A stretch of DNA of 64,000 bases from Ensifer sp. LCM 4579 (GCF_001854885.1 NZ_MDDV01000004.1:62001-126000); one strand, 5' to 3'; positions 49,085 to 58,976 are shown, counted from the stretch's first letter. The notes: generated from the sequence alone by a model not told the origin. A program made the numbers and translations.

Positions 49085-50554
49085 TTAGCCCACGGAGCCT
49101 TCCAGCGAGATGCCGATCAGCTTCTGCGCCTCGACGGCGAATTCCATCGGCAGTTCCTGAATGACTTCCTTGACGAAGCCGTTGACGATCAGCGCGATCG
49201 CCGCCTCTTCCGGAATACCGCGCTGCAGGCAGTAGAAAAGCTGGTCCTCGGAGATCTTCGAGGTCGTCGCCTCATGCTCGAACTGCGCCGTCGAATTCTT
49301 CGCCTCGATATAGGGCACCGTATGCGCGCCGCACTTGTCGCCGATCAGGAGCGAGTCGCACTGGGTGAAGTTGCGGGCGTTCTCCGCCTTGCGATGGGCG
49401 GAAACCTGGCCGCGATAGGTGTTGTCGGAGACGCCGGCGGCAATGCCCTTGGAGATGATGCGGCTCGACGTGTTCTTGCCGAGATGGATCATCTTGGTGC
49501 CCGAGTCGACCTGCTGATGGCCGTTGGAAACGGCGATCGAGTAGAACTCGCCGCGCGAACCGTCGCCGCGCAGGATGCAGGACGGGTATTTCCAGGTGAT
49601 CGCCGAACCGGTCTCGACCTGCGTCCAGGAGATCTTCGAATTTTTGCCGCGGCAATCGCCGCGCTTGGTGACGAAGTTGTAGATGCCGCCCTTGCCTTCC
49701 TTGTCGCCCGGATACCAGTTCTGAACCGTCGAATACTTGATCTCGGCATCGTCGAGCGCGATCAGTTCGACGACCGCGGCATGAAGCTGGTTCTCGTCGC
49801 GCTGCGGCGCGGTGCAGCCTTCCAGATAGGATACGTAGGCGCCTTCATCGGCAATGATCAGCGTGCGCTCGAACTGGCCGGTGTTCTTCTCGTTGATGCG
49901 GAAATAGGTCGAGAGTTCCATCGGGCATCGCACCCCCTTCGGCACATAGACGAAGGAACCGTCGGTGAAGACCGCGGAGTTCAGAGTCGCATAGAAATTG
50001 TCCGACTGCGGGACGACCGTACCGAGATATTTCCGTACGAGATCGGGATGCTCCCGCATCGCCTCGGAGATCGACATGAAGATCACGCCGGCCTTCTTCA
50101 GTTCCTCCTTGAAGGTGGTGACGACCGAGACCGAGTCGAACACCGCATCGACGGCGATCTTCGACTTCTCGACGCCGGCAAGGATCTCCTGCTCCCTCAG
50201 CGGAATGCCAAGCTTCTCGTAGACTTTGAGCAATTCCGGATCGACCTCGTCGAGCGACTTCGGCCCGGTCGTGCCCTTCGGCGCGGCGTAGTAGTGGATC
50301 TCGTTGAAATCGATCTTCGGATAGCGGACACGCGCCCAGCTCGGCTCGTCCATGGTCAGCCAGCGGCGGTAGGCCTCGAGGCGCCATTCGAGCATCCAGT
50401 CCGGCTCGTTCTTCTTGGACGAAATGAGACGGATGATGTCCTCGGACAGGCCCTTCGGCGCCTTGTCCATCTCGATCTTCGTCTCGAAGCCGTATTTGTA
50501 CTGGTCCACGTCGATTTGACGGACCTGATCAATGGTTTCCTGCACGGCAGGCAT
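49085..50554 (-). CDS. sufB: Fe-S cluster scaffold subunit SufB
   Basis: SufB is the scaffold on which clusters are built. The 489-residue product has [20 protein letters not shown] and [17 protein letters not shown] with its conserved cysteine and the C-terminal beta-helix region. ATG at 50554 has GGAG six bases upstream; a longer frame to 50620 is unlikely. A RIME-like element separates it from the first desulfurase gene. Confidence 0.96.
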   Translation of the reverse strand: MPAVQETIDQVRQIDVDQYKYGFETKIEMDKAPKGLSEDIIRLISSKKNEPDWMLEWRLEAYRRWLTMDEPSWARVRYPKIDFNEIHYYAAPKGTTGPKSLDEVDPELLKVYEKLGIPLREQEILAGVEKSKIAVDAVFDSVSVVTTFKEELKKAGVIFMSISEAMREHPDLVRKYLGTVVPQSDNFYATLNSAVFTDGSFVYVPKGVRCPMELSTYFRINEKNTGQFERTLIIADEGAYVSYLEGCTAPQRDENQLHAAVVELIALDDAEIKYSTVQNWYPGDKEGKGGIYNFVTKRGDCRGKNSKISWTQVETGSAITWKYPSCILRGDGSRGEFYSIAVSNGHQQVDSGTKMIHLGKNTSSRIISKGIAAGVSDNTYRGQVSAHRKAENARNFTQCDSLLIGDKCGAHTVPYIEAKNSTAQFEHEATTSKISEDQLFYCLQRGIPEEAAIALIVNGFVKEVIQELPMEFAVEAQKLIGISLEGSVG

Positions 50555-50704
50555 GTCGTTCTCCAATCTTGCCGGATCCAAGGTCCGGCAGCTTGTCAAC
50601 TCGATGCAAACTTTGCGCACCGCTTATGTAATGGCTAAAAGGCGCTTTTCACCCCATTTGCCAAGCGGAAAATTGCTTTTCCGCAATTTCGTCCAAACCT
50701 TGTC

Positions 50705-50810
50705 TAGCGCATCGGCCCGAAAATCGTACCCGATTTTCGGAAGGCTCGATGCGCAGCTTCAAAGAGCTACAGCGCCCTTTGCGCGTCTGAGAAGACGCGC
50801 GGCGCTGTAG
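50705..50810 (-). repeat. RIME-like palindromic repeat, copy 3 (both palindromes, inverted)
   Basis: CGAAAATCG-TACC-CGATTTTCG flanked by GCGCATCG/CGATGCGC is followed by GCGCGTCT-type arms CGCGTCTGA/GAAGACGCG within CTACAGCGCC/GGCGCTGTAG. This is the element at 608-714 in opposite orientation. It lies inside the suf operon, between the desulfurase gene and sufB, so it may affect transcript processing. Confidence 0.82.
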
Positions 50811-50811
50811 T

Positions 50812-51978
50812 TCACGCCGCCTGCCCGGCCGTCCGGCGGCGCGCCGCCACTTTCGCGAACACGGCGGCGCACTGCTCGATCTCCGCCTGCGTCGTGCTCT
50901 CGCCGATCGAAATGCGCAACGCGCCCTGGCGGGGATCATTACCCATCGCCGTCAGCACATGACTCTGTCCTACCTTGCCGGAAGAGCATGCCGAACCTGC
51001 CGAGAGCGCGACGCCTTCGAGATCGAAGGCGATCTGGCCCGTTTCAGCCTTCAGCCCCGGCAGGGTGAAGAAGGTGGTATTGGCGAGCCGCGGGACGTCC
51101 GAGCCATGGATCACCACGTCCGGCGCTTGGCTCCGCATCTCCGTCTCGAGGCGGTCGCGCAGCGCAGCGATGGCGCCCATGCGGCTCTCAATGTTGCCGA
51201 CCGCCAGTCGGGCCGCGGCCGCGAATCCCGCAAGGGCCGGCACGTTCTCCGTTCCGGAGCGATGTCCTTTTTCCTGTCCACCGCCGTGGACGAGCGGCGA
51301 TGGCATCATGACTTCGCCGCGAGCGACCAGGGCGCCTGCCCCTTTCGGCCCGCCGATCTTATGCGAAGAGACGATGAGGAAATCGGCGCCAAGCGCCCCG
51401 ATCGACAGCGGCACGCGCCCCGCCGCCTGCACCGCATCCACCACAAGAAGGCCGCCATGCGTGCGCACGATCGCGGCGATCTCGGCGATCGGCTGAATGA
51501 TCCCGGTTTCGTTGTTGGCGAGCATTACGGCCACCATAGGCAGGCCCGACTGACGATCATGGGCGCCGAGCGAGGCCTCCAACGCTCCCGTATCGACCTG
51601 GCCGGCGCTCGTTACGGGAATCTGGCACGTCATTTCGCGCGCGAAACGCCCACCCTCGCGCACCGCCGGATGTTCGATCGCCGAAACATAGAGCTTGCCA
51701 AGCTTGATCGGCGTGCGGCCCATGCGGAAATCAGGCGTCAACACCATGTTCGCCGCCTCGGTGGCGCCGCTGGTGAAGGTCACTGCAGCCGGCTCCGCCC
51801 CGCAGAGCGCTGCCACGTCGCGACGGGCGCTTTCGACGATCGTCCGGGCCGCCCGGCCTTCGCCGTGCGCGGAGGATGGATTGCCATCGATGTCGAGCGC
51901 GGACAGAACGGCTTCGCGCGCTTCGCTCAGAAGCGGCGCCGTCGCATTCCAATCCATATAGATACGCGCCCTCGGCAT
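50812..51978 (-). CDS. Cysteine desulfurase (IscS/NifS-like), first gene of suf operon
   Basis: The 388-residue PLP enzyme has Lys207 in SSHKIGGPKG and the catalytic Cys331 in GSACSSGK, the group I type. It supplies sulfur for Fe-S clusters, so the operon carries both a group I and a group II desulfurase. AAGGA precedes ATG at 51978. Its promoter region carries an Irr-type iron control element, linking the operon to iron. Confidence 0.92.
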   Translation of the reverse strand: MPRARIYMDWNATAPLLSEAREAVLSALDIDGNPSSAHGEGRAARTIVESARRDVAALCGAEPAAVTFTSGATEAANMVLTPDFRMGRTPIKLGKLYVSAIEHPAVREGGRFAREMTCQIPVTSAGQVDTGALEASLGAHDRQSGLPMVAVMLANNETGIIQPIAEIAAIVRTHGGLLVVDAVQAAGRVPLSIGALGADFLIVSSHKIGGPKGAGALVARGEVMMPSPLVHGGGQEKGHRSGTENVPALAGFAAAARLAVGNIESRMGAIAALRDRLETEMRSQAPDVVIHGSDVPRLANTTFFTLPGLKAETGQIAFDLEGVALSAGSACSSGKVGQSHVLTAMGNDPRQGALRISIGESTTQAEIEQCAAVFAKVAARRRTAGQAA

Positions 51979-52098
51979 GCTTTCCTTCGTCAAAACGAGC
52001 TCGCCATTCCACAAACTCGGTGCCGTTGCATTTTTCTTGAATTTTCCGCGCCGCTTGCCTTAAGAGACGAGGCACATGGCGGAATGTCCGCACCGAAG

Positions 52099-52115
52099 TT
52101 TTGAACGGTTCTAAA
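52099..52115. promoter_or_regulatory. Iron control element (Irr box) upstream of the iscS-suf operon
   Basis: TTTTGAACGGTTCTAAA matches 16 of 17 positions of the inverted-repeat ICE motif TTTAGAANNNTTCTAAA bound by Irr in rhizobia. An extra half-site TTCTAG follows at 52120-52125. It lies 121 bp upstream of the desulfurase start and 86 bp before the divergent hydrolase gene. Confidence 0.72.
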
Positions 52116-52200
52116 GTGGTTCTAGAAAAGCTGAGTGCTTTCGTCAAGACAGATCGGCACTGAAACGACGATTTGAACCGGAAACATCCCTGGAGAGCCA

Positions 52201-52878
52201 ATGCCCGAAATCATTTTCAACGGACCGGCCGGTCGCCTCGAAGGCCGTTACCAGCCTTCGAAGCAGAAGAGCGCACCGATTGCGATCATCCTGCATCCGC
52301 ACCCGCAGTTCGGCGGCACGATGAACAACCAGATCGTCTATCAGCTCTTCTACATGTTTCAAAAGCGCGGCTTCACCACGCTGCGCTTCAACTTTCGCGG
52401 CATCGGACGCAGCCAGGGCGAATTCGATCACGGCGCCGGCGAGCTTTCGGACGCCGCATCGGCGCTTGACTGGGTGCAAAGCCTGCATCCGGATTCGAAA
52501 AGCTGCTGGGTGGCCGGCTATTCCTTCGGAGCCTGGATCGGCATGCAGCTTCTGATGCGCCGGCCGGAAATCGAGGGCTTCCTGGCCGTCGCGCCGCAGC
52601 CGAATATCTACGACTTCTCCTTTCTGGCGCCCTGCCCGTCTTCCGGCCTGATCATCAATGGCGATGCTGATAAGGTGGCGCCCGAGAAGGATGTGCACGG
52701 CCTCGTCGACAAGCTGAAGTCGCAGAAGGGCATTCTCATCACGCACAGGACGGTTGCCGGGGCGAACCACTTCTTCAACGGCCAGGTCGAAACGCTGATG
52801 GCGGAATGCGAAGACTATCTCGACCGCCGCCTCAACGGCGAACTCGTGCCGGAGCCGGCGGCAAAGCGTATCCGCTGA
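52201..52878 (+). CDS. Alpha/beta-hydrolase family protein
   Basis: The 225-residue protein has the oxyanion segment HPHPQFGG at 32-39 and nucleophile elbow GYSFG with Ser108; Asp and His of the triad fit NGDADKV and GANHFF. Related proteins are annotated as dienelactone hydrolase-like or putative esterases. Substrate is unknown. It is divergent from the suf operon and shares its control region. Confidence 0.85.
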   Translation: MPEIIFNGPAGRLEGRYQPSKQKSAPIAIILHPHPQFGGTMNNQIVYQLFYMFQKRGFTTLRFNFRGIGRSQGEFDHGAGELSDAASALDWVQSLHPDSKSCWVAGYSFGAWIGMQLLMRRPEIEGFLAVAPQPNIYDFSFLAPCPSSGLIINGDADKVAPEKDVHGLVDKLKSQKGILITHRTVAGANHFFNGQVETLMAECEDYLDRRLNGELVPEPAAKRIR

Positions 52879-52933
52879 GGCAACAGCAGCAGCAGCGAAT
52901 TTATCGAGGCACTGGCGAACAACCGTGCCGCTG

Positions 52934-54514
52934 TCATTCGGGCAACCCGGCCCGTCGAAGCCCTTCCGCGAACCGCGCGAGATCTTCCGGGCGATGGATC
53001 GGAAGCCAGTCCTTGAGGTTGGAGACGCGCAGGAATGGATCGAGCGTGCGCAGGCGCTGCATCGCATGCCGCGCTTCCTCTGTCCGCCCGGCAAGCGCAC
53101 GGCTCGCGGCCACCACCGCGACCGCGACCAGGAGGCTGGGCAGGTTCCCCAGTGCCTTTTCCGCCCAGGCCGAGGCGAAATCGAAGCGCCCGGCGAAGAA
53201 ATGCGCGAGCGCTGTTCCGGCCTGCATGCGAAAAATCTCCGGATCCCGCGGGCTCAAGCGAACGGCATGAACGAAATTCTCCATCGCACTCTCCGCTTCA
53301 CCACGGAAAACGCGCAAGAAGCCGCCCAGGAACCAGGCGGGGGCGAAGTTGGGATTGAGAAACCTTGCCCTGTCGATGAGCGCGATGCCGCCGTCGAGGT
53401 CGCCGGCGAGGTGCCCGAGCGCGTGCCCGCCTCTCGTCAGCGCCACCGCATCCTCACGGCCAAGCTCCACCGCCAGCCGCGCCAGCCGCACGCCCTCGGC
53501 AATCTCCCGGGGCCGATCGGTCATCCAGCCATTCACCTTGCGCCAGAAATGACACCAGGCCGCCGCGCCATAGGCCGCCGCAAATTCCGGGTCGAGCTCA
53601 ATCGCCTTGTAGAATAGAGGCAGCGCCGCCTCGATGGCTTCCCTTGTCCCCCTATGCAGTTTCGCCATGCCGCGCAGATAATAATCGTAGGCATCCAGGC
53701 TTTCCGTCGGCTTGCGTTTGGCGCGCTCGATCTCCGCCCGTTCGAGCTGCGGTGAGATCGCGCCGACAACGCTTTCAGCCATCTGGTCCTGCAATTCGAA
53801 GATATCGTCGAGCGTGCCCTCGAAACGCTCCGCCCAGAGATGGGTCCCGGTCGCGGCGTCGATGAGCTGCCCGGTGATGCGCACCTTGTTCCCGGATTTG
53901 CGGACGCTACCCTCCAGCACGTAGCGCACGCCAAGCTCCTGGCCGACTTCCTTCACATCCACTGCCCGATCCTTGTAGGTGAAGCTCGAATTGCGCGCGA
54001 TGACGAACAGCCAGCGCATGCGCGAAAGAGCGGCGATGATCTCCTCCACCACGCCGTCGGCGAAATACTCCTGCTCCGGATCGCCGCTCAGGTTCTGGAA
54101 GGGCAAGACGGTGATGGAGGGTTTGTCCGGAAGGACGAGCGGGGACGGAGGCCTTTCCTGTTCTACGACGGCTGGTCCGCCGGGCTGTCGCGCTTCCTCA
54201 ATCTCATCGACCGTGATCTCGCCTATGAAGCGGAAGCCCTTGCGTGCAACCGTCCGGACCAGGCGCTGCTCTTCGCCGCTGTCGCCAATGGCCTTGCGAA
54301 CTGCGTTGATGTGGCTGGTGATCGTCGATTCCGAGACGATCCGGCCGCTCCACACTGCCTGCAGCAGGTCGTCCTTGCTGACGACGCGGTCGCGATTCCT
54401 GACGAGATGCAGCAGGAGGTCAAAGACCTGCGGCCCGACAGAAACGGCTTCCGCACGCAGCGTAAGCTCCCGGCGTTCCGGGTTGAGCACGTAGTCTCCA
54501 AATATGAACCGCAC
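52934..54514 (-). CDS. Winged-helix regulator with TolB-like and TPR region (CadC-type)
   Basis: The 526-residue protein starts with an OmpR/PhoB-type winged helix (residues 1-100: DLLLHLVRNRDRVVSKDDLL, then TITSHINAVRKAIGD). A segment ITVLPFQNLSGDPEQEYFADG follows, typical of adenylate-cyclase-associated or TolB-like FlgO modules, then TPR repeats to the end. No membrane segment is seen. GTG at 54514 has AGGGG upstream. It is divergent from the NmrA-like gene and probably regulates it. Confidence 0.85.
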   Translation of the reverse strand: MRFIFGDYVLNPERRELTLRAEAVSVGPQVFDLLLHLVRNRDRVVSKDDLLQAVWSGRIVSESTITSHINAVRKAIGDSGEEQRLVRTVARKGFRFIGEITVDEIEEARQPGGPAVVEQERPPSPLVLPDKPSITVLPFQNLSGDPEQEYFADGVVEEIIAALSRMRWLFVIARNSSFTYKDRAVDVKEVGQELGVRYVLEGSVRKSGNKVRITGQLIDAATGTHLWAERFEGTLDDIFELQDQMAESVVGAISPQLERAEIERAKRKPTESLDAYDYYLRGMAKLHRGTREAIEAALPLFYKAIELDPEFAAAYGAAAWCHFWRKVNGWMTDRPREIAEGVRLARLAVELGREDAVALTRGGHALGHLAGDLDGGIALIDRARFLNPNFAPAWFLGGFLRVFRGEAESAMENFVHAVRLSPRDPEIFRMQAGTALAHFFAGRFDFASAWAEKALGNLPSLLVAVAVVAASRALAGRTEEARHAMQRLRTLDPFLRVSNLKDWLPIHRPEDLARFAEGLRRAGLPE

Positions 54515-54836
54515 GTCGGCATCCCCTGCTCAGATTCTTTCGTTTGCCGCAGGTCCTGATCGCAAAAACCGTGGCACGCTTGTGCGGAACCTGGTTAGCG
54601 CCTCGGCTCGCTGGCCGGGGCAACTGCGGATAATCCCGTCCATTGATAGCACGGCTTGCCGTGGCTCGCTCGCCTGTCTGCCGTAAGGGTCATCCATCAG
54701 GCAAGCGTCTTGGACAAATATCCAAGCTTCCCTGAATGGCAATTCAAGGTGCCTGCAAGGACTTCCCCGAGGCGCGCAGGCACTCTCCAAGCAGATCGGC
54801 GGCAATGGTTGCCGTCGGGAGAAACGGAGATAAGCC
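54515..54836. promoter_or_regulatory. Divergent control region with inverted repeat
   Basis: No gene is seen. CTTGGA-CAAATA-TCCAAG at 54709-54726 is a perfect 6-bp inverted repeat and could be the operator for the winged-helix regulator. The region must hold both divergent promoters. Confidence 0.4.
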
Positions 54837-55589
54837 ATGAAGATCGTCGTCATCGGAGGCACCGGCCTCATCGGATCGAAACTCGTGAAGAACCTCCGCG
54901 AGCGCGGCCATGAGGTGCTCGCGGCCGCCCCCAACACGGGCGTGAACACCATCACCCGCGAGGGCCTGGCCGAAGCGCTGGATGGGGCTGAAATCGTCGT
55001 CGATGTGGCGAATGCGCCGGTTTGGGAAGACAAGGCCGTCCTCGAGTTTTTCGAGACGTCGGGCCGCAACCTGCTGGCTGCGGAAGCGGCCGCTGGTGTA
55101 CGCCACCATGTCGCGCTGTCGATCGTCGGCAGCGAACGGCTTCCCGACAACGGCTATTTCCGGGCGAAGGTCGCGCAGGAAAACCTCATCAAGGCGTCCG
55201 GCATTCCCTATACCATCCTGCGCGCCACGCAATTCTTCGAGTTTGTCGGCGGCATTGCCCAATCGGCCACCGTCGGCGAGGAGATCCGCCTGTCGCCGGC
55301 GCTGTTCCAGCCGATCGCGTCCGACGACGTGGCGGCAGCGCTTGCCGATGTCACGACCGCACCGCCGGTAAACGGTACGGTCGAAGTCGCCGGCCCCGAG
55401 GCGATCCCGCTCGACGAAGTGGTCCGGCGCTTCCTGCGTGCAACACAGGATGCGCGCAAGGTCGTGCCGGACGTCCACGCGCGCTACTTCGGCTCCGTCC
55501 TCGACGATCAATCGCTGACCCCCCGCGAGAATCCGCGCCTCGGCGCGATCCGCTACGAGGACTGGCTCGACCAGCAAGCCGTGCATTGA
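54837..55589 (+). CDS. NmrA-like NAD(P)-binding oxidoreductase
   Basis: The 250-residue atypical short-chain dehydrogenase begins MKIVVIGGTGLIGSK with the nucleotide motif GGTGLIG and has ALSIVGSERLPDNGYFRAK in place of a YxxxK site, as in SDR_a5-type proteins. GGAG precedes ATG at 54837. It is followed by a cupin gene, and the divergent regulator likely controls both. Substrate unknown. Confidence 0.87.
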   Translation: MKIVVIGGTGLIGSKLVKNLRERGHEVLAAAPNTGVNTITREGLAEALDGAEIVVDVANAPVWEDKAVLEFFETSGRNLLAAEAAAGVRHHVALSIVGSERLPDNGYFRAKVAQENLIKASGIPYTILRATQFFEFVGGIAQSATVGEEIRLSPALFQPIASDDVAAALADVTTAPPVNGTVEVAGPEAIPLDEVVRRFLRATQDARKVVPDVHARYFGSVLDDQSLTPRENPRLGAIRYEDWLDQQAVH

Positions 55590-55670
55590 AGCTGCCGCCG
55601 ACAATTCCGAAAGCGTCGCACCGCCGCCGGGCGGCGCCCTAACCACAGATACCCACCAAGGAGAATTGCA

Positions 55671-56084
55671 ATGTTTGGACGATTTCTCTCAGCCGCTGCT
55701 TTGGTAGCGCTCTCGTTCACGGCAGCCTCGGCCGGCGGCCGGCCCGCGGGCAAGGTGACGATCGTCTTCGATCACGCCCTTCCGAACGTTCCCGGAAAGA
55801 GCATGAAGGGCGTGCTCGTCGAATACGAGCCGGGCGGCGCATCGCCCGCCCACACGCATCCGGACTCCGCCTTCATCTATGCAACGGTGCTCGAGGGCGC
55901 GATCCGCAGCAGCGTCAATGGAGCGCCGGAAAAGGTCTACAGGGTTGGCGAAAACTTCTACGAAGAGCCGGGGTCCCATCATGAAGTAAGCGCGAATGCC
56001 AGCGACACCGAGCCTGCACGGCTGCTGGCGGTGTTTGTCGTCGACACCGACGAAAAGGAACTGACGACGCCCACAGGCGAGTGA
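55671..56084 (+). CDS. Exported cupin-domain protein
   Basis: The 137-residue protein has a signal peptide (cleavage near ASAGG) and a cupin: VEYEPGGASPAHTHPDSAFIYATVLEG with metal-binding His and a second motif with PGSHHEVSANAS. AAGGAG precedes ATG. It lies 81 bp after the NmrA-like gene and is probably in its operon. Confidence 0.87.
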   Translation: MFGRFLSAAALVALSFTAASAGGRPAGKVTIVFDHALPNVPGKSMKGVLVEYEPGGASPAHTHPDSAFIYATVLEGAIRSSVNGAPEKVYRVGENFYEEPGSHHEVSANASDTEPARLLAVFVVDTDEKELTTPTGE

Positions 56085-56178
56085 ACGATCGAACGCGCTT
56101 TGACGCGGGTGGCTCTGGCTGGAGGACTCTGCTGCCAGGGCCGCATTCGCGGCCACCTGCATTCAAGGAAGTGAGAAA

Positions 56179-57276
56179 ATGGACTCGTTTGAGGACAAGG
56201 TCGCCATGGTCACCGGCGGAAACTCCGCGAACAGCGCTGCCATGGCGCAAACCAACAAGAATAAGACAGTTGGCTTGCTGCTATGCCTCGGCGCCGTGGT
56301 CGTCGTGGCCGGCGGATGGGCCTGGGCCCATTCGGGCGGCAAGGCGTCGACCGACAACGCTTATATCCGCGGGGACGTGACTTCGCTCGCTCCAAAGGTT
56401 GCAGGCTACGTCACGGCGGTAGAAATTGAGGACCACCAAACCGTCCGAGCGGGAGACGTCCTGTTCCGCATCGACGACCGGGACTATCGCGCGCGGCTTG
56501 CGCAAACAGTGAGCAATGTCGAAGCTGCCCAAGCTCGCCTCGCCAATGTCGATGCGGAGACCGACCTTCAGCATGTCCTCATTCGGCAGGCCGAAGCCCA
56601 GAAACGTTCGGCCGTGGCCGAGATGGATCTGGCGGCCAAGGCCTATCAGCGTCGCCGCGAACTTATCCGTAGCAACACCATCAGCCAGGCCCTCGTCGAT
56701 GAAAGCGAGGCGGCGCGATCGAGAGCCGAGGCGGGCGTGTCGGCCGCATCGGCAACGGTAGAAGCTCAGCGGCAACGTATCGCCGTTCTTGCCGCTCAGC
56801 GTGAAGCTGCCATTGCTGCCGTGGCGCAGGCACAGGCCGCGCGCGATCTCGCCCAGATCGATCTTGAGAGCACCGTCGTACGTGCGCCTGTCGGCGGCGT
56901 TGTCGGCAACCGTCAGGTCCGTATCGGCCGGCTCGTTGCGGCCGGCACCGCCTTGCTCGACATCGTTCCGGTCGATGATGTGTGGATCGTGGCGAATTTC
57001 AAGGAAACCCAGCTCGAACATATCCGGCCCGGCCAGCACGTCCGCATCACCATCGACGGCTACCCGAGCGCGGCGCTAGACGGCGTGGTTGACAGCTTTG
57101 CGCCCGGCAGCGGCTCTGCCTTCAGCTTGCTCCCCGCGGATAATGCGACGGGGAACTTCGTTCGCGTCGTCCAGCGCGTTCCGGTGAAGATCCGGTTTGC
57201 CAACAATCCGTTGCCGGGACGCCTCGTGCCCGGCCTGTCCGCGCGAGTCGAGATCAATCTGGGGAGCGGCTCATGA
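56179..57276 (+). CDS. EmrA-type membrane fusion protein with short-chain-dehydrogenase leader
   Basis: The 365-residue adaptor has one membrane helix (about residues 30-50), DNAYIRGDVTSLAPKVAGYV, coiled coils and VRAPVGGVVGNRQV, as in EmrA/HlyD proteins that bridge an inner-membrane pump to TolC. Its first 15 residues, MDSFEDKVAMVTGGN, instead look like the start of a short-chain dehydrogenase with its cofactor Gly motif interrupted. Only this upstream ATG has a Shine-Dalgarno (AAGGA); the internal ATG at 56242 would give the normal EmrA start but lacks one. Stop overlaps the MFS start as ATGA. Confidence 0.9.
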   Translation: MDSFEDKVAMVTGGNSANSAAMAQTNKNKTVGLLLCLGAVVVVAGGWAWAHSGGKASTDNAYIRGDVTSLAPKVAGYVTAVEIEDHQTVRAGDVLFRIDDRDYRARLAQTVSNVEAAQARLANVDAETDLQHVLIRQAEAQKRSAVAEMDLAAKAYQRRRELIRSNTISQALVDESEAARSRAEAGVSAASATVEAQRQRIAVLAAQREAAIAAVAQAQAARDLAQIDLESTVVRAPVGGVVGNRQVRIGRLVAAGTALLDIVPVDDVWIVANFKETQLEHIRPGQHVRITIDGYPSAALDGVVDSFAPGSGSAFSLLPADNATGNFVRVVQRVPVKIRFANNPLPGRLVPGLSARVEINLGSGS

Positions 57277-58925
57277 CCTCGGCCATTACTGCCGCGCCGA
57301 GCCACAAGCGATCGACGGCAGGAGCCCTTCTTGTGGCGGGAATAGTGCTTGCCACGCTGACTGAGGCAATTGCCAGCACGGTCCTGTCGCTCGGGCGCGG
57401 CGATATCATCGGCGACACATATGCGACTCCTGATGAGTTCGCCTGGCTGGATATCGGATATACCGCTCTCAAGCTTATCGGTTTCATGACCGCGCCTTGG
57501 CTGATGAACCGTATCAATCCGCGCAATGTGATCATCGGCTCAACCCTGGTTATGGGCCTGGCGTGCGGCGTTGCCGCCATCACGGCGCGATTGGAACTCC
57601 TGGTCGTGCTTCGCATTATTCAGGGCTTCTCCGGCGGTATCCTGCTTGTCGGGGGCCAGGCGATTATTTTTCTTACCTATCCGCGATCCCACCAGCCGAT
57701 GCATCAAGCCCTGTTTGCAATGGGGTCCGTCGTCGCTCCCGCAACCATCGCGCCTGCCCTTCAAGGGTGGTTGCTCGACAGCCAATCCTGGACGTGGATA
57801 TTCTTCAGCGTCGTTCCGGTGGCATTGGCGGCTGCCGGACTTCTGTTGGTCGCAGACGGCCCGATGCCCGCCAGGACGGCGCACCGTCCGTTCGACTGGC
57901 TCGGCTTCTCACTGATCTCCGTCGCCCTTTTCTGCCTCACCTACGTCTTCAGCCGGGGCACCCGATGGGACTGGTTCGAAGAACCTCGCATCCTGTGGCT
58001 GACAGTGATCGGCGTGGCCACTCTGCTGGCATTTCTCGGCCAACAGGTGCTGGCCAAAGGCCGGGGCCTGCTCGACTTCACCCTCTTCAAATCGGAGGAT
58101 TTTTCCTTCGCCTTTATCGTCAGTTTTGTCGCCGGCGCCGCCTTGTTCGGGAGCGCGTTCCTGATTCCGTCGTTTGCCGTGTCCGTCCTCGCCTTCACGC
58201 CGACTGACGCCGGCCTACTCTTGCTGCCAAGTGGCGCGCTTTTCATCGGCGCGCTCCTCATTGCTGCCTTTCTCATGCAGGTCCGCGGCGTTCCTCCATT
58301 CGCCACGGTGCCCTTTGGGATCCTGATGATCATGGTTGCAATGTGGGTGCTGTCCGGTTCGACCAGCGAGAGCGGCGCAGACGACATGATGGCGGCAATC
58401 CTGTTGCGCGGCCTGGGCCTTGGCTTCCTGTTTCTATCGATCACGCTGATCGCTTTCAGCAACCTAAACAGCCGAAACCTCGCCTCCGGCATCGGTCTCT
58501 TCAATACCGGTCGCCAGCTTGGTGGCCTTATGGGGGTCGCCGCGCTCCAGACGCTGATCGACCATAACGTCGTCGCCAATGTCGCGGTTCTCGGCGCCAA
58601 CGTCACCGCAGGAAGGCCCGCGGTCATCGAACGGCTGACCACCACGACAGCCATGCTGACGACGCAAGGAATGGACCCAGCGGCAGCTAGCCGGGCGGCA
58701 ACGAGCCTGCTAGGCCGGGTCGTGACGGGTCAGTCCACTGTTATCGCCTTCGACACGGCGTTCAACGCAGTCGCCCTGCTGTTTGTAATCGCGGCTCCCG
58801 TGCTGGTCGGCATCAAGATCGGACTCTCCCGATACGGGAAAGCGCGCGCTGCGCGCTTGATCAAGACGAAGGCGTCGTACCGCGAGCCAAGCCACGCCAA
58901 CTTATCCCCAGGGCTCAGGACCTGA
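57273..58925 (+). CDS. DHA2 (EmrB)-type MFS efflux transporter
   Basis: The 550-residue protein is hydrophobic with about 14 membrane helices, as in DHA2 drug:H+ antiporters. The stretch RIIQGFSGGILLVGGQAI is in the place of antiporter motif C-like elements. It is translationally coupled to the EmrA-like gene by ATGA and forms a two-component efflux system with it. Substrate unknown. Confidence 0.9.
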   Translation: MTSAITAAPSHKRSTAGALLVAGIVLATLTEAIASTVLSLGRGDIIGDTYATPDEFAWLDIGYTALKLIGFMTAPWLMNRINPRNVIIGSTLVMGLACGVAAITARLELLVVLRIIQGFSGGILLVGGQAIIFLTYPRSHQPMHQALFAMGSVVAPATIAPALQGWLLDSQSWTWIFFSVVPVALAAAGLLLVADGPMPARTAHRPFDWLGFSLISVALFCLTYVFSRGTRWDWFEEPRILWLTVIGVATLLAFLGQQVLAKGRGLLDFTLFKSEDFSFAFIVSFVAGAALFGSAFLIPSFAVSVLAFTPTDAGLLLLPSGALFIGALLIAAFLMQVRGVPPFATVPFGILMIMVAMWVLSGSTSESGADDMMAAILLRGLGLGFLFLSITLIAFSNLNSRNLASGIGLFNTGRQLGGLMGVAALQTLIDHNVVANVAVLGANVTAGRPAVIERLTTTTAMLTTQGMDPAAASRAATSLLGRVVTGQSTVIAFDTAFNAVALLFVIAAPVLVGIKIGLSRYGKARAARLIKTKASYREPSHANLSPGLRT

Positions 58926-58943
58926 TACCGGCCAGGTCCTGAG
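58914..58943. terminator. Hairpin after the efflux operon
   Basis: CTCAGGACCTG-ATACCGGC-CAGGTCCTGAG is a perfect 11-bp stem overlapping the end of the gene. No T run follows. Confidence 0.5.
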
Positions 58944-58976
58944 CACCAACGGCGGCTTTCCATCGCCTACTGGATG

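Noticed and set aside
52108-52122. GTTC-TAAAGTG-GTTC, an exact LexA-type spacing upstream of the suf operon
   Set aside because: It overlaps a 16/17 match to the Irr iron control element, which fits the Fe-S genes better. The LexA reading is probably coincidence, but both proteins could be tested.
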